Notes under the pieces: model-generated
What the model was told of the DNA's origin: nothing
Database searches by the model: none
What the model saw: the letters and a program-made list of their open reading frames with translations, nothing else
Origin: Arenicellales bacterium
GTDB lineage: Bacteria > Pseudomonadota > Gammaproteobacteria > Arenicellales > JAJDZL01
Length of the DNA: 64,000 bases
NCBI GenBank assembly: GCA_958295885.1
Contig: OY282380.1
Location: forward strand, 4,023,070-4,087,069
Direction: 5' to 3'
In this document: positions 27,377-36,940 of the stretch, one piece after another
How the letters are laid out: each line of letters opens with the position of its first letter
Position numbering within the stretch: the first letter of the stretch is position 1
Made by a program: the position numbers and the translations under genes

Positions 27377-28137
27377 CGAGGCTGCATTCGAATTGCCCCG
27401 TCAAGACGTATCACTTCTCCATTCAACATCTGATTTTCCAAAATGTGTCCCACCAGCCGAGCGAATTCGTCAGGGTCTCCAAAACGTTTCGGAAATGGAA
27501 CCTGATTCGCAAGACTTTGCCGCACTCCTTCTGGCATGCCGAAAAATAATGGCGTAGCAATCAATCCGGGAGCAATCGTCATCACCCGGATTCCTGCACT
27601 TGCAAACTCGCGAGCTGCCTGAATGGTCAGCGCGACGATCGCACCTTTGGACGAACTGTAAGCAGCCTGCCCGATCTGCCCTTCGTATGCCGAAACCGAA
27701 GCGACGTTAATGATCACGCCCCGCTCTCCGACCGCATCCAACGGCTGTTCGTTTCTCAATGCCGCGGCCATGACGCGCATGGCGTTGAACGTTCCAATCA
27801 GATTCACATCGATTACGCGTTTAAATTCATCCAGCGGCATCGGACCATCACGACCGACAATTCGATGCGCAGGCGCGATCCCGGCACAGTTCACCAAGAT
27901 TCTTGCAGTTCCATTTTCCTGAGCGGCTTCAGCCGCGGCTTGCTCCATGCTTTCTGCACTTGTGACATCACAGTATCCGGCTGACCCGCCGCATTCCGCT
28001 GCAATTTTCTGAATTCCATCCAGTTTGACGTCCATCAGGCAAACTTTTGCACCGCGTGATGCTAGAAACCGCGCAGTAGCTTCTCCCATTCCTGACGCCG
28101 CTCCTGTAACTACAGCTGCATTTCCTTTTATCTGCAT
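27373..28137 (-). CDS. SDR, 3-hydroxyacyl-CoA dehydrogenase type 2 (HSD10)-like
   Basis: The 254-residue product is a short-chain dehydrogenase with TGAASGMG at 11-18, D36 for NAD selectivity, NCAG at 83-86, S147, Y160 and K164. The sequence 'NCAGIAPAHRIVG' with the following insertion, 'VASVSAYEGQIGQAAYSSSK' and 'APGLIATPLF' are characteristic of the HSD17B10-like NAD-dependent 3-hydroxyacyl-CoA dehydrogenases. It would oxidise (S)-3-hydroxyacyl-CoA in beta-oxidation, matching the ligase and PHA genes around it. The tail 'IRLDGAIRMQPR' is also family-like. Confidence 0.88.
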   Translation of the reverse strand: MQIKGNAAVVTGAASGMGEATARFLASRGAKVCLMDVKLDGIQKIAAECGGSAGYCDVTSAESMEQAAAEAAQENGTARILVNCAGIAPAHRIVGRDGPMPLDEFKRVIDVNLIGTFNAMRVMAAALRNEQPLDAVGERGVIINVASVSAYEGQIGQAAYSSSKGAIVALTIQAAREFASAGIRVMTIAPGLIATPLFFGMPEGVRQSLANQVPFPKRFGDPDEFARLVGHILENQMLNGEVIRLDGAIRMQPR

Positions 28138-28607
28138 AGATTGATTTTCCTACTAGTGGTTTACACTGTCTCAGCTCGCGCATCAAATGTCTTATAAGAC
28201 AAACCTTGCATTCAGTTTATAAATCAAATCAAAACATTGGTTTGCATTACAAATTGAATCTGTAGAAGAATTCAATGTAATCAATGAATTAGAAATATCA
28301 ATTATTTCTCCAATTCATCGAAACAAATTTTATTCTGATTCCAATTGGTTTAAGTTCCAGTCCTAATGCTGACGAGTGAGAACCAGGGGCATCCCACGCT
28401 AAGCAAGTCAGTGGGAAATATCCGAATTTGTTTGATAATGAGCAAAATAGCCAAGTGGTGTGAGTGTCATTTGTGTCATTTTAGATGCCGCCTGCCGGAT
28501 TTTATGGAACAAAAAATAGCATGGGAAACACCTGAGTGAGAACGTGCTGATTTTCACGATTTTGTATACTAGATTCAGAATGAAGCATTTTCATTGAATT
28601 TCTCGTA
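28138..28607. other. Intergenic region upstream of the DUF1989 gene
   Basis: No gene is supported. TCCCAC (28392-28397) and GTGGGA (28411-28416) form a 6-bp stem in a mainly AT-rich region. Because DUF1989 relatives are sometimes guanidine-controlled I looked for a ykkC-type riboswitch and did not find its conserved core. Confidence 0.35.
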
Positions 28608-29255
28608 TTGAACCTCTCCGAAATTAAAACATTGACTTCCCAGCGAAATTTAATTCATGATGAAATCATCCCTGCAGGATCACCTTGGGACGCGGTCGTC
28701 CATCGAGGACAGACTCTTCGCATCATTGATGTTCATGGTCGGCAAGGCGTTGATTTTCTCTGCTATAACGCAAAGAATCTGTCTGAGCGATATCATGCGC
28801 CAAATACGCTTAAAGCAGCTCACAACATACGAATTGCCAAGGGTTCGATTCTGTACTCCGACTATGCAAATTCAATGATGACCGTTACCGCAGATACAAC
28901 CAGCAGTGGTCACGACACAATCGCTGGATGCTGCTCCTCGTGGAGCAATGAAATGCTTTACTGCGCGCCAGACACTCCCGGCTGCCGCGAAAATTTTCTG
29001 AAATCCTTAGCGAAGTACGATCGAGGTTGGCGGGATATCGTTCCCAACATCAATTTTTTCTGCACGGTGCCTGTATACGAGGATGGTGCGACAGAAGAAA
29101 GCGTCTTCGTTGAAGGGAGCTCTGTCGCGGGAGACTACATTGAAGTGCGGGCAGAAATGGATGTATTGGTGATCATCTCCAATTGTCCCCAAGTCAATAA
29201 TCCGTGTAACAGCGGAGAACCTACAGAGATTGAATTAAAGATTTACAATCCCTAA
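28608..29255 (+). CDS. DUF1989 / urea-carboxylase-associated family protein
   Basis: The 215-residue product belongs to the family named for proteins beside urea (guanidine) carboxylase. Seen are 'RGQTLRIIDVHGRQGVDFLCYNA' split as 'RGQTLRIIDVHG' and 'RQGVDFLCYNA', 'ERYHAPNT', 'GHDTIAGCCSSWSNE', 'PNINFFCTVPV' and the C-terminal 'AEMDVLVIISNCPQVNNPC'. The last cysteine-containing signature is diagnostic. No carboxylase, allophanate hydrolase or amino-acid permease is adjacent, so this is a stand-alone member. The start is a TTG at 28608; no clear ribosome binding site was seen. The biochemical role of the family is unsettled. Confidence 0.88.
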   Translation: MNLSEIKTLTSQRNLIHDEIIPAGSPWDAVVHRGQTLRIIDVHGRQGVDFLCYNAKNLSERYHAPNTLKAAHNIRIAKGSILYSDYANSMMTVTADTTSSGHDTIAGCCSSWSNEMLYCAPDTPGCRENFLKSLAKYDRGWRDIVPNINFFCTVPVYEDGATEESVFVEGSSVAGDYIEVRAEMDVLVIISNCPQVNNPCNSGEPTEIELKIYNP

Positions 29256-29304
29256 AGATTCATAACTGATTTATTTGCGATTTTTTAATCGGGAGATTGA
29301 ATTA

Positions 29305-30939
29305 ATGAGAACCGACCGCGAAGCACTTCCATACGACGCAGTGATTGTCGGAGCCGGACCATCCGGACTTGCCGCGGGGATCAGACTACGCCAGCTGTGC
29401 CTCGAAAATGACACCGATTTGAGTGTATGCATCATTGAAAAAGGTTCGGAAGTCGGTGCCCATATCCTGTCTGGCGCGGTTTTGGAGCCACGCGCACTCA
29501 ACGAGCTGCTGCCTGACTGGAAGAATATGGGAGCGCCACTTCACACTCCAGTCAAAAGTGACCGATTCGAATTTTTAACGGAAAAATCATCATATAGGCT
29601 CACGACACCACCCCAAATGGTCAATCACGGAAACTATATCATCTCTTTGGGAAATTTCTGTCGATGGCTGGCTGAAAAAGCCGAAGAAATTGGAGTAGAG
29701 ATTTATCCGGGATTTGCAGGTTCCGAAGTACTGTACGAAAACGGGAAAGTGGTCGGTGTGGCGACCGGAGACTTAGGAGTCGGCAAGGATGGCAAACGCA
29801 CTGCAAATTTCGAACCGGGGGTAGAGCTGCAAGCACAAGCTACTCTGTTTGCGGAAGGCTGTCGCGGGTCTTTGACAAAGACTCTTTTTGAGAAGTATCA
29901 GCTTCGTTCGGACTGTGACCCCCAAACCTTTGGCATTGGCATTAAAGAACTGTGGGAAGTCGATCCCAAAAATCACAAACAAGGCCATGTCTGGCACAGT
30001 GTTGGCTGGCCGCTCGACACCAAGACCTACGGAGGATCATTCCTGTACCACTTGGAAAACAATCAGGTCTCAATTGGATTTGTGGTCGGTCTGGATTATC
30101 AAAATCCGTATCTAAGTCCATTTGAAGAGTTTCAACGATTTAAACAGCATCCTGCGGTTAAACCAATTCTGGAAAATGGACGCAGAATCGCATACGGTGC
30201 GAGAGCGCTGAATGAAGGCGGCTTTCAGTCTATTCCAAAATTGACATTTCCCGGTGGCGCCTTAATTGGAGACTGCGCTGGATTCCTGAATACTCCAAAG
30301 ATCAAAGGAACTCACACATCCATGAAGTCTGGCATTCTGGCAGCCGAGGCCGCCTATTCTCACCTGACTTCTGAATCTGACGGAGAAATGGAAAGCTATA
30401 CGCAGGCGCTGAAGGACAGCTGGCTTTGGGACGAACTTCATCGGGCGCGCAATATTCGGCCTGGGTTTCGTAAAGGCTTGTGGTTTGGCATGGCGAACGC
30501 CGCATTCGAAACTTGGGTCCTACGCGGCAAAGCACCTTGGACATTGCATCACCATAACGACCACGACAGTCTCAAAAACAAGTCAGCATGCAAAAAAATC
30601 GAATATACAAAACCAGATGGTGTAATCAGCTTTGACCGCAATTCATCGGTGTATCTTTCAAACACCAATCATGAGGAAAATCAACCTGTACATTTGACCC
30701 TCAAAGACAGTCGGGTTCCAATTGACGTCAATCTTGAGCAGTACGACGCCCCAGAGCAACGTTACTGTCCGGCCGGTGTCTACGAAATCGTGCGCGATCA
30801 AAACCAGAAAAACCCAAAACTGGTCATCAATGCACAAAACTGCGTGCACTGCAAAACCTGCGACATTAAAGACGCAACTCAAAATATCAACTGGATTGTC
30901 CCAGAAGGTGGAGGTGGACCGAATTATCCCAACATGTAA
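29305..30939 (+). CDS. Electron transfer flavoprotein-ubiquinone oxidoreductase
   Basis: The 544-residue product passes electrons from ETF, reduced by acyl-CoA dehydrogenases and by dimethylglycine-type dehydrogenases, to ubiquinone. 'DAVIVGAGPSGLAAGIRL' (residues 12-29) binds FAD, 'GAHILSGAVLEP' and 'GLDYQNPYLSPFEEFQ' are ETF-QO hallmarks, and the C-terminus carries a 4Fe-4S cluster: CPAGVYE, then 'NCVHCKTCDIKD' and the terminal 'GGGGPNYPNM'. GGGAG about 9 bases before ATG 29305 fixes the start over an upstream TTG. The ACAD at 52.5 kb and the flavoprotein at 37.9 kb are plausible electron sources. ETF itself is not in the window. Confidence 0.95.
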   Translation: MRTDREALPYDAVIVGAGPSGLAAGIRLRQLCLENDTDLSVCIIEKGSEVGAHILSGAVLEPRALNELLPDWKNMGAPLHTPVKSDRFEFLTEKSSYRLTTPPQMVNHGNYIISLGNFCRWLAEKAEEIGVEIYPGFAGSEVLYENGKVVGVATGDLGVGKDGKRTANFEPGVELQAQATLFAEGCRGSLTKTLFEKYQLRSDCDPQTFGIGIKELWEVDPKNHKQGHVWHSVGWPLDTKTYGGSFLYHLENNQVSIGFVVGLDYQNPYLSPFEEFQRFKQHPAVKPILENGRRIAYGARALNEGGFQSIPKLTFPGGALIGDCAGFLNTPKIKGTHTSMKSGILAAEAAYSHLTSESDGEMESYTQALKDSWLWDELHRARNIRPGFRKGLWFGMANAAFETWVLRGKAPWTLHHHNDHDSLKNKSACKKIEYTKPDGVISFDRNSSVYLSNTNHEENQPVHLTLKDSRVPIDVNLEQYDAPEQRYCPAGVYEIVRDQNQKNPKLVINAQNCVHCKTCDIKDATQNINWIVPEGGGGPNYPNM

Positions 30940-31020
30940 AACGCTACGCTCGGTCGAACGCGTTTCAGATTCGACAGTCTTGTATGGCGATAACGTAATT
31001 TATCGTCCACCAAAAATTTA

Positions 31021-31176
31021 ATGAAGTTTCCCGAACAAATCGAAAGATTTTTGTGTAAAGTTGGATTGCACGACTTTCGCGTCATTGAAGTTAAATTCGG
31101 TTTTGGGGGAGCCGGCAATATTGAAGTCGTCGAATGCAAAAGATGCGAGATAGCCGTTACTCGCCCCGCAAAATAG
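31021..31176 (+). CDS. Small putative zinc-ribbon protein (51 residues)
   Basis: An ATG at 31021 opens a 51-codon frame ending TAG at 31174-31176. The product has a C-x4-H pair (C12, H17) and a C39-x2-C42 pair, 'VVECKRCEIAVTRP', separated by two strand-like segments, an arrangement typical of small zinc-binding proteins. It follows the ETF-QO gene by 81 bases on the same strand. There is no convincing ribosome binding site, so the call rests on composition and metal-ligand spacing. I do not recognise a named family. Confidence 0.45.
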   Translation: MKFPEQIERFLCKVGLHDFRVIEVKFGFGGAGNIEVVECKRCEIAVTRPAK

Positions 31177-33176
31177 GTCCGCTGGCATTTCTTAAAGGTT
31201 CATATAGAAGTAAAATGCAGTTTGGCTCATTCACAACACACCAAGCATTGTTGGTAAATCTACTACAAGAATCTTAAAGTGGGTACAGCCAGCGCAGACA
31301 ATTTCTCATACGCCAGACACACACTTGTCCTCATCCAAGCACAGCTGAATTTATCCGCTTGATTCCCGCTGCCGGCCCTGTGTGAGCTGCGACAACACGT
31401 TGGCAGGGGCATGCCTGCGTTCTGTTATTTTGAGTGCTGCAGCGACAGCACGAATTCCTCGAAATTCAATATTTTTACACCCAGCTAAAATCCACTCGTT
31501 GCATTAGAATGGGATTGAGGGTTGTTCCCGGTCGGCGATAGGGTCTTGGAATTTTCGGAGACCTTTCGCTTTTAACAGGAAAACTTTCAGGGTCCAGATG
31601 TCACTTACGCATTGGGGCCTCTGACGCAACTTTTGCTTGACTGTGTCCCCCCGCCCGATTCGCCTGTTTGCGATTCATTGCATATCAACCTATTGGCCGG
31701 GCAGTTGAGTCGGCAGTCTGCGGCCCTGCTGACTTGATCCTCTTGTCAGCGAGTGGAATTTCAAAGCTTGTAATCGCGCTTGGATAGTTCTCGCCGTCAC
31801 GAAAAAGACTGTGAAAGAATAGCTAATCCAGCCTAAATTTAATCAATGATAAAAATATAATCTATTATTATTAAATATTTATTCTATTTCAATAAATTAA
31901 GTATTCAAGGTCCACTCAATCTAAGCTAGTCGGGCGATTCTTTCTTAGTTTTCGTTTCTGGCAGTTACAGCCGAACAGTGTGTGGCCGATTCGATGGACA
32001 GTCGAGATGATGCTGTTGCCGAACAGTAACTGTCCGGTGTTGTGACTGTGGGCTTTGTGAATGTCAGTGCTGGCTGCAAACCAGTCAGCTGTGCCAGTTT
32101 AAGATCCATCAATATGGAAAAATTGAAGACTCTCAGCCTTATGACTTGGAATGTAATGCGAAAACTCGTCCGCCAATTAGGAAGCGCGAAGCGCAATAAA
32201 ACATGGCGAATTCTGCAGACTCCATCAGTCCATCCACAGAAGGACAGACCCGATGCGGGCATTCTCTAACCGCGCTGAGTCAACATCTCTCAGAAGTGCT
32301 GCTCACACAGCCTAGCTCGCGATCTTTACCATTAATGACCTGCTGACAGCATCTGTACCTGTCGTCATCCGCAACGCCTGAACCGCTTCTATGAGAATAC
32401 TCAAAACAGCCGACCGAAAATATCAGTTGATTCGATTGACTCCGGTGGATGAGTTCGAGTACGGTAGCATTTTGCAAAAGATAAGTGAGCGTCTTGAGTG
32501 AATGACATTGGTCGCGCATCAGACTGTGCTGAAATATACGGCTTTTGCAAAAGCTCGACGGCACATGCTCAGCCGGCACGGGCAGTGGAATATTGGAAGC
32601 TGCGCGGATACTGGACGTGATTGCGTGACTGACGGCTCACGGCCTGTGAACGCGAAGTGACCCAACGCAAAACCGAGAGTTCGCGTTCATGTCATGGGTT
32701 TTGCTTCGGGTTATGGGAGCGATGACATCAACTCTGATGAGAACCGTTATAGACGAAATTCGAGGGTCTTTCGCAGCTCTTCCCGGCTTGTGGCAGCAAA
32801 TTAGGTCTCGTGTGGCTATCGGAAAACTAGACCAGTTCATATTTTAACTGTCAAAGTATCCTGCCTCTACGAATACGGACCAAAAATGCCTGACAAAAAG
32901 ATGAAATCAACAAATAATCAGGATATTTCTCGGATGAATTTTGTGCGTTTTTCCAACTAGGCTACAGGTTTTTGCTGTAAAGTTATCTAAGTCTGTCTCT
33001 TGTAGTATGTCTAGCTTGGGTTTCTCATTTTTATGCCGACCCGCCAACAGGCTGATCGTTCCTCCTGTATGCTATAACGCCAAACCGCCGTTTGCTGCTG
33101 ACATTTTGATGCGGCTCCTATTGCTGGAACCAACGCGAGATCAGACAAATGGATAAAATCATTGAAAATTGACGAT
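31177..33176. other. 2-kb region without supported genes
   Basis: Open frames here are short and unlike proteins. The region contains a degraded copy of the MITE family (31806-31911). From about 32880 to the Sel1 gene it is homologous to the DNA upstream of the second Sel1 gene (about 35100-35383), for example AGGATATTTCT(C/T)GGATGAA, so part of it belongs to the duplicated unit. The rest looks like eroded accessory DNA. Confidence 0.45.
31806..31911 (+). mobile_element. Degraded MITE copy related to the element at 11.3 kb
   Basis: The left end AGACTGTGAAAG matches the intact element exactly, and interior blocks such as ATGATAAAAATATAA and TATTAAATATTTATTCT follow in the same order. The right terminal repeat is no longer recognisable (GTATTCAAGG in place of the expected ATACTTTCACAG), and no target duplication is visible. 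Confidence 0.55.
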
Positions 33177-34535
33177 ATGCTAATCGACTTTAACACATAT
33201 TTTTGTCTGCGAAGGAAGCACTTCTGCTTGGCAACATTCATTTCTTTAGTGCTTTGTTTGTGGCTGTCATCGGACATTCAAGCCGAAGACTGGCTGAAAG
33301 ACAGAAAAAATTCAACTGAGCAGGGATACGCTGAAGTGCAGTTTATTCTCAGTGCGCTGAATTACAATGGCGAGGGAGTTCCGGAGTATGACCGCTCAGC
33401 TGTCTCCTGGCTTTTAAAAGCAGCCGAACAGGGAGACGCTGAGGCGCAGTTTAACCTCGGATTAATGTATCACAGCGGCGAGGGAGTTCAAAAGAATTAC
33501 GTTTTTGCAGCTCACTGGTATCTGAAAGCCGCCGAACAGGGACTTGCCGAGGCGCAGTTTAATCTTGGTTTGATGTTTGAAAGCGGTGAGGGAGTTCCGG
33601 AAAATTACCTCACCGCAGTCCAATGGTACCTAAAAGCTGCTGAACAAGGACTCGCTGAGGCACAGTTTAATCTCGGTCTGATGTATGAAAACGGTGAGGG
33701 AGTTCCGGAAAATTACCTCACCGCAGTCCAATGGTACCTAAAAGCTGCTGAACAAGGACTCGCTGAGGCGCAGTTTAATCTCGGCTTGATGTATGAAAAC
33801 GGCATGGGAGTTCCGGAAGATTACCTCACCGCAGTCCAATGGTACCAAAAAGCCGCCGAACAGGGATACGCTGAGGCGCAGTTCAGTCTCGGCTTGATCT
33901 ACCAAAACGGTATGGGGGTTACAGAAGATTACCTCACCGCAGTCCAATGGTACCAAAAAGCCGCCGAACAGGCGCACGCTCGAGCGCAGTTTAATCTCGG
34001 TCTGATGTATCAAAATGGCACGGGAGTTCGGGAAAATGACCTCACCGCAGTCCAATGGCACCAAAAAGCCGCCGAACAAGGACTCGCTGAGGCGCAGTTT
34101 AGTCTCGGTTTGATGTACCAAAGCGGCATGGGAGTTCCGGAAAATGACCTCATCGCAGTCCAATGGTATATCAATGCTGCCGAACAGGGACTCGCTGAGG
34201 CACAGTTTAATCTCGGTGAAATGCACTACCTCGGCGAGGGTGTTCAGCAGAATTATATTGTTGCAGCTGACTGGTATTTAATGGCCGCCGAACAGGGACA
34301 CGCTCGAGCGCAGCTCAGTCTCGGCTTGATGTTCTACAGGGGAAAAGGCGTTCCCGAGGACCAAGTTCAGGCATACGCGTGGATTAATATAGCTGGTGCA
34401 CAGAGCAACGATGATTCTCATAAGGAATTTAGAGAAACTGTTGCCGATTCTATGACACGCGATGAGATTGCAAGAGCACAGAGACTGTCAGATGAATTAT
34501 GGAAAGCGTTCGGGCCTGCCCGTAAAACGAAATAA
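33177..34535 (+). CDS. Exported Sel1-repeat protein, copy 1 (10 repeats)
   Basis: The 452-residue product has an N-terminal signal (LRRKHFCLATFISLVLCLWL region, cleavage near IQA-ED) and ten 36-residue Sel1-like repeats of the form E-Q-G-x-A-E-A-Q-F-N-L-G-L-M-Y-x-x-G-x-G-V-P-E-N-x-x-x-A-V-Q-W-Y-x-K-A-A, followed by a short helical tail. Sel1 solenoids bind peptides or partner proteins in the envelope. The ATG at 33177 is chosen because the paralogue at 35384 starts at the same point; a TTG upstream would add five residues. Two adjacent repeats are almost identical at the DNA level (period 108 bases, 33599-33660 against 33707-33768), showing recent repeat amplification. Confidence 0.9.
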   Translation: MLIDFNTYFCLRRKHFCLATFISLVLCLWLSSDIQAEDWLKDRKNSTEQGYAEVQFILSALNYNGEGVPEYDRSAVSWLLKAAEQGDAEAQFNLGLMYHSGEGVQKNYVFAAHWYLKAAEQGLAEAQFNLGLMFESGEGVPENYLTAVQWYLKAAEQGLAEAQFNLGLMYENGEGVPENYLTAVQWYLKAAEQGLAEAQFNLGLMYENGMGVPEDYLTAVQWYQKAAEQGYAEAQFSLGLIYQNGMGVTEDYLTAVQWYQKAAEQAHARAQFNLGLMYQNGTGVRENDLTAVQWHQKAAEQGLAEAQFSLGLMYQSGMGVPENDLIAVQWYINAAEQGLAEAQFNLGEMHYLGEGVQQNYIVAADWYLMAAEQGHARAQLSLGLMFYRGKGVPEDQVQAYAWINIAGAQSNDDSHKEFRETVADSMTRDEIARAQRLSDELWKAFGPARKTK

Positions 34536-35383
34536 AGTCGTTAGATTCGCCTCATGAAGTGTCCTTAGCGGCATTCCCCTTGCGCGTCAAACCGCGGCGA
34601 CCGGTCTGACTGACTGTAAATTCATCAATTTTAAAAGTTAAAGCGCATTCATAACAGCTCACAGACAAACCCTGAAACTATGGTTTCAGCTGCAATGCTA
34701 CGACATTAGTCTCACAGTGGGCAACGGTATGCCTGTGCCGTATATACGCCGCTCGGCCGGTTGTCGTCACACCCTGCTGCGATGTAAGAAGATTCAATGA
34801 CTGCCGCGCACTTCTCACGTTCCGCGCCGAATCAACTGCGCCTCTTTGTCTCAATTTAATGGCCCGTCAGGATGACTGACTTTTTCTTGCTCAATGTAAA
34901 CTATTTCGTCGTTCCTGAAAAATCATGTACGGAAATAGATCCTTTATTTTGGATAAATAATTCGGTTTCCACGGCTGAACCTGCAAGAAATGGCAGAATC
35001 GACATTCGACCGCCTGCAATTCCGGATGTGACGAATAATCTGCCACAATCCCCTGCGTCAAAGCCAATCCGAAATAATTTTCAGTCGGCTTGCACTGGAT
35101 TCAGTAAAAGTCAGAATCAGCAACTGCAGGATATTTCTTGGATGAACTTGGTCTGTGCTTCCAGCTAGCCTGTAGATGTTTGTCGTAATGTCGTTCAAGT
35201 CTGGCACTTGCTCAAATCCAACGTGAATTCTTCTGTTTTTTTCCGGTCGGCAAGCAGACTGAACATGTGTCATGTATGCTAGAATACCAAATCGCTGTTT
35301 GCCGTTGAAATTTTGATGAGACTTCTGTCACTCAAATCAAGGAATGATCGGGCAAACGAATTGAATCTCCGAAACTTGACGAC
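34536..35383. other. Spacer between the Sel1 paralogues
   Basis: No gene is supported. A perfect 7-bp hairpin CTGAAAC-TATG-GTTTCAG lies at 34672-34689 without a T-tract. From about 35100 the DNA is homologous to 32880-33176 upstream of copy 1, marking the left part of the duplication unit. Confidence 0.45.
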
Positions 35384-36526
35384 ATGCCAATTGACTGTAA
35401 CACATATTTTTCTTTGCGAAGGAAGCATTTCTGCTTAGTAGTATTCAGTTCTTTATTGCTTTGTTTATGGCTGTCTCCTGACATTTATGCCGCAGATTCG
35501 TTGGAAGATCGAAAGAAGTCCGCTGAACAGGGACACGCTGAGGCGCAGTTTGATCTTGGTCTTATGTATTACACCGGCGAAGGTGTTCCGAAGAACTACG
35601 TTGTTGCGGCTGACTGGTTTCAAAGAGCCGCAGAACAGGCACACGCTGAGGCACAGTTTAATCTCGGTGTGATGTATTACGAAGGAGAGGGTGTTCCAAA
35701 AAACGACTTCACCGCAGTCCAATGGTACCAAAAAGCCGCTGAACAGGGACACGCTAAGGCGCAGTTCAATCTCGGCTTGATGTATTCCAATGGCGAGGGT
35801 GTTCCGAAAAATGACCTCACTACAGTCCACTGGTATCAAAAAGCCGCAGAACAGGGAGATGCCGTGGCACAGTTCAATCTCGGCTTGATGTATTTTAACG
35901 GCGAAGGTGTCGCGAAGAATCACGTCACCGCAGGCTACTGGTATCGAAAAGCCGCAGAACAGGGACACGCTAAGGCGCAGTTCAATCTCGGCCTGACGTA
36001 TTCCAACGGCGAAGGTGTCGCGAAGAATCACGTCACTGCAGGCTACTGGTTTCGAAAAGCCGCAGAACAGGGACACGCTAAGGCGCAGTTCAATCTCGGT
36101 TTGAGGTATATGAGCGGTCAGGGAATTCCGAAGAACTACTCTGCTGCCGCAGACTGGTTTCTAAAATCGGCCGAACAGGGATACGTTGATGCGCAGTACA
36201 ATCTCGGTGTAATGTATTACAAAGGCGAAGGTGTTCAGCAGAATCACGTTGGTGCTGCTGACTGGTTTCTAAGAGCCGCCGAGCAGGGGCTCGCGGTGGC
36301 ACAGTTTAATCTCGGTTTTATGTTTTACAGAGGAGAAGGTGTTTCTCAGGATCGAGTACAGGCATATGCGTGGATTAACATAGCTGTTGTGCAAGGCAAC
36401 CTTGATGCTCATAGGAATTTTAGAAATTTTATAGCCAATTCTATGACATTTGATGAGATTACAAGAGCACAGAAACTGTCGGATGATTTAAGGCAAGCGT
36501 TTGGGCTTGATGGCAGAACGAAGTAA
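35384..36526 (+). CDS. Exported Sel1-repeat protein, copy 2 (8 repeats)
   Basis: The 380-residue product parallels copy 1: signal peptide 'LRRKHFCLVVFSSLLLCLWL', cleavage near YAADS, eight 36-residue Sel1 repeats, and the same tail ('YAWINIA', 'MTFDEITRAQKLSDDLRQAFG'). It differs in repeat number and in lysine-rich linkers (VPKN, VAKN). Some repeats share long identical DNA with copy 1, for example TCACCGCAGTCCAATGGTAC at about 35709, in spite of divergence elsewhere, which points to gene conversion. Likely periplasmic or outer-membrane scaffold; no specific function can be assigned. Confidence 0.9.
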   Translation: MPIDCNTYFSLRRKHFCLVVFSSLLLCLWLSPDIYAADSLEDRKKSAEQGHAEAQFDLGLMYYTGEGVPKNYVVAADWFQRAAEQAHAEAQFNLGVMYYEGEGVPKNDFTAVQWYQKAAEQGHAKAQFNLGLMYSNGEGVPKNDLTTVHWYQKAAEQGDAVAQFNLGLMYFNGEGVAKNHVTAGYWYRKAAEQGHAKAQFNLGLTYSNGEGVAKNHVTAGYWFRKAAEQGHAKAQFNLGLRYMSGQGIPKNYSAAADWFLKSAEQGYVDAQYNLGVMYYKGEGVQQNHVGAADWFLRAAEQGLAVAQFNLGFMFYRGEGVSQDRVQAYAWINIAVVQGNLDAHRNFRNFIANSMTFDEITRAQKLSDDLRQAFGLDGRTK

Positions 36527-36940
36527 ATTTGCTAGATTTTTCTCAGGACGAATCCTTAGTGGAATTCAATCTGCGATGGTAGTGCATTCACATAGCAATT
36601 CGAATCGCAGTCGGCAGAAGGCAATTCCTCACGGTCTGCATCTGTCGAAACAAGTCGCATCGTAATCGGCCATTACAACGGCTCATCAGACTTTTTTGCG
36701 CAACCTCGCAACCGCTCGAAACTCGACCAATCGCTGACAACAGCCCAGGATTCACCAACCAAGACACTAAATTTTTCAGACTGAAATTCTACTCTTGCAG
36801 TCGGGCAAAAGTAAAACTTCGCCACAGCTGAAAGCAACAAAAAAGAACTGATCATATAGTTTGGGAGCTTAAGAATTTCACGAGAATCAAGTCCGCTCGC
36901 CTACTGCCATTTAATTGTGGAAGATTGATTAAATTTCGTT
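36527..36940. other. Intergenic region
   Basis: No gene, hairpin or repeat that I can support. A minus-strand frame at 36673-36855 has no ribosome binding site and no recognisable features. Confidence 0.35.

Noticed and set aside
28360..28420. Guanidine (ykkC) riboswitch before the DUF1989 gene
   Set aside because: Only a 6-bp stem is seen; the conserved core sequences of the riboswitch are absent.
31945..32262. Minus-strand frame of 105 codons in the 2-kb gap
   Set aside because: Composition is not protein-like, no ribosome binding site, and it lies in eroded repeat-containing DNA.
33738..34226. Long minus-strand frame antisense to Sel1 copy 1 (and a similar one at 35465-36076)
   Set aside because: It is a by-product of the 108-bp coding repeat; the product is a low-complexity periodic sequence with no start signal.
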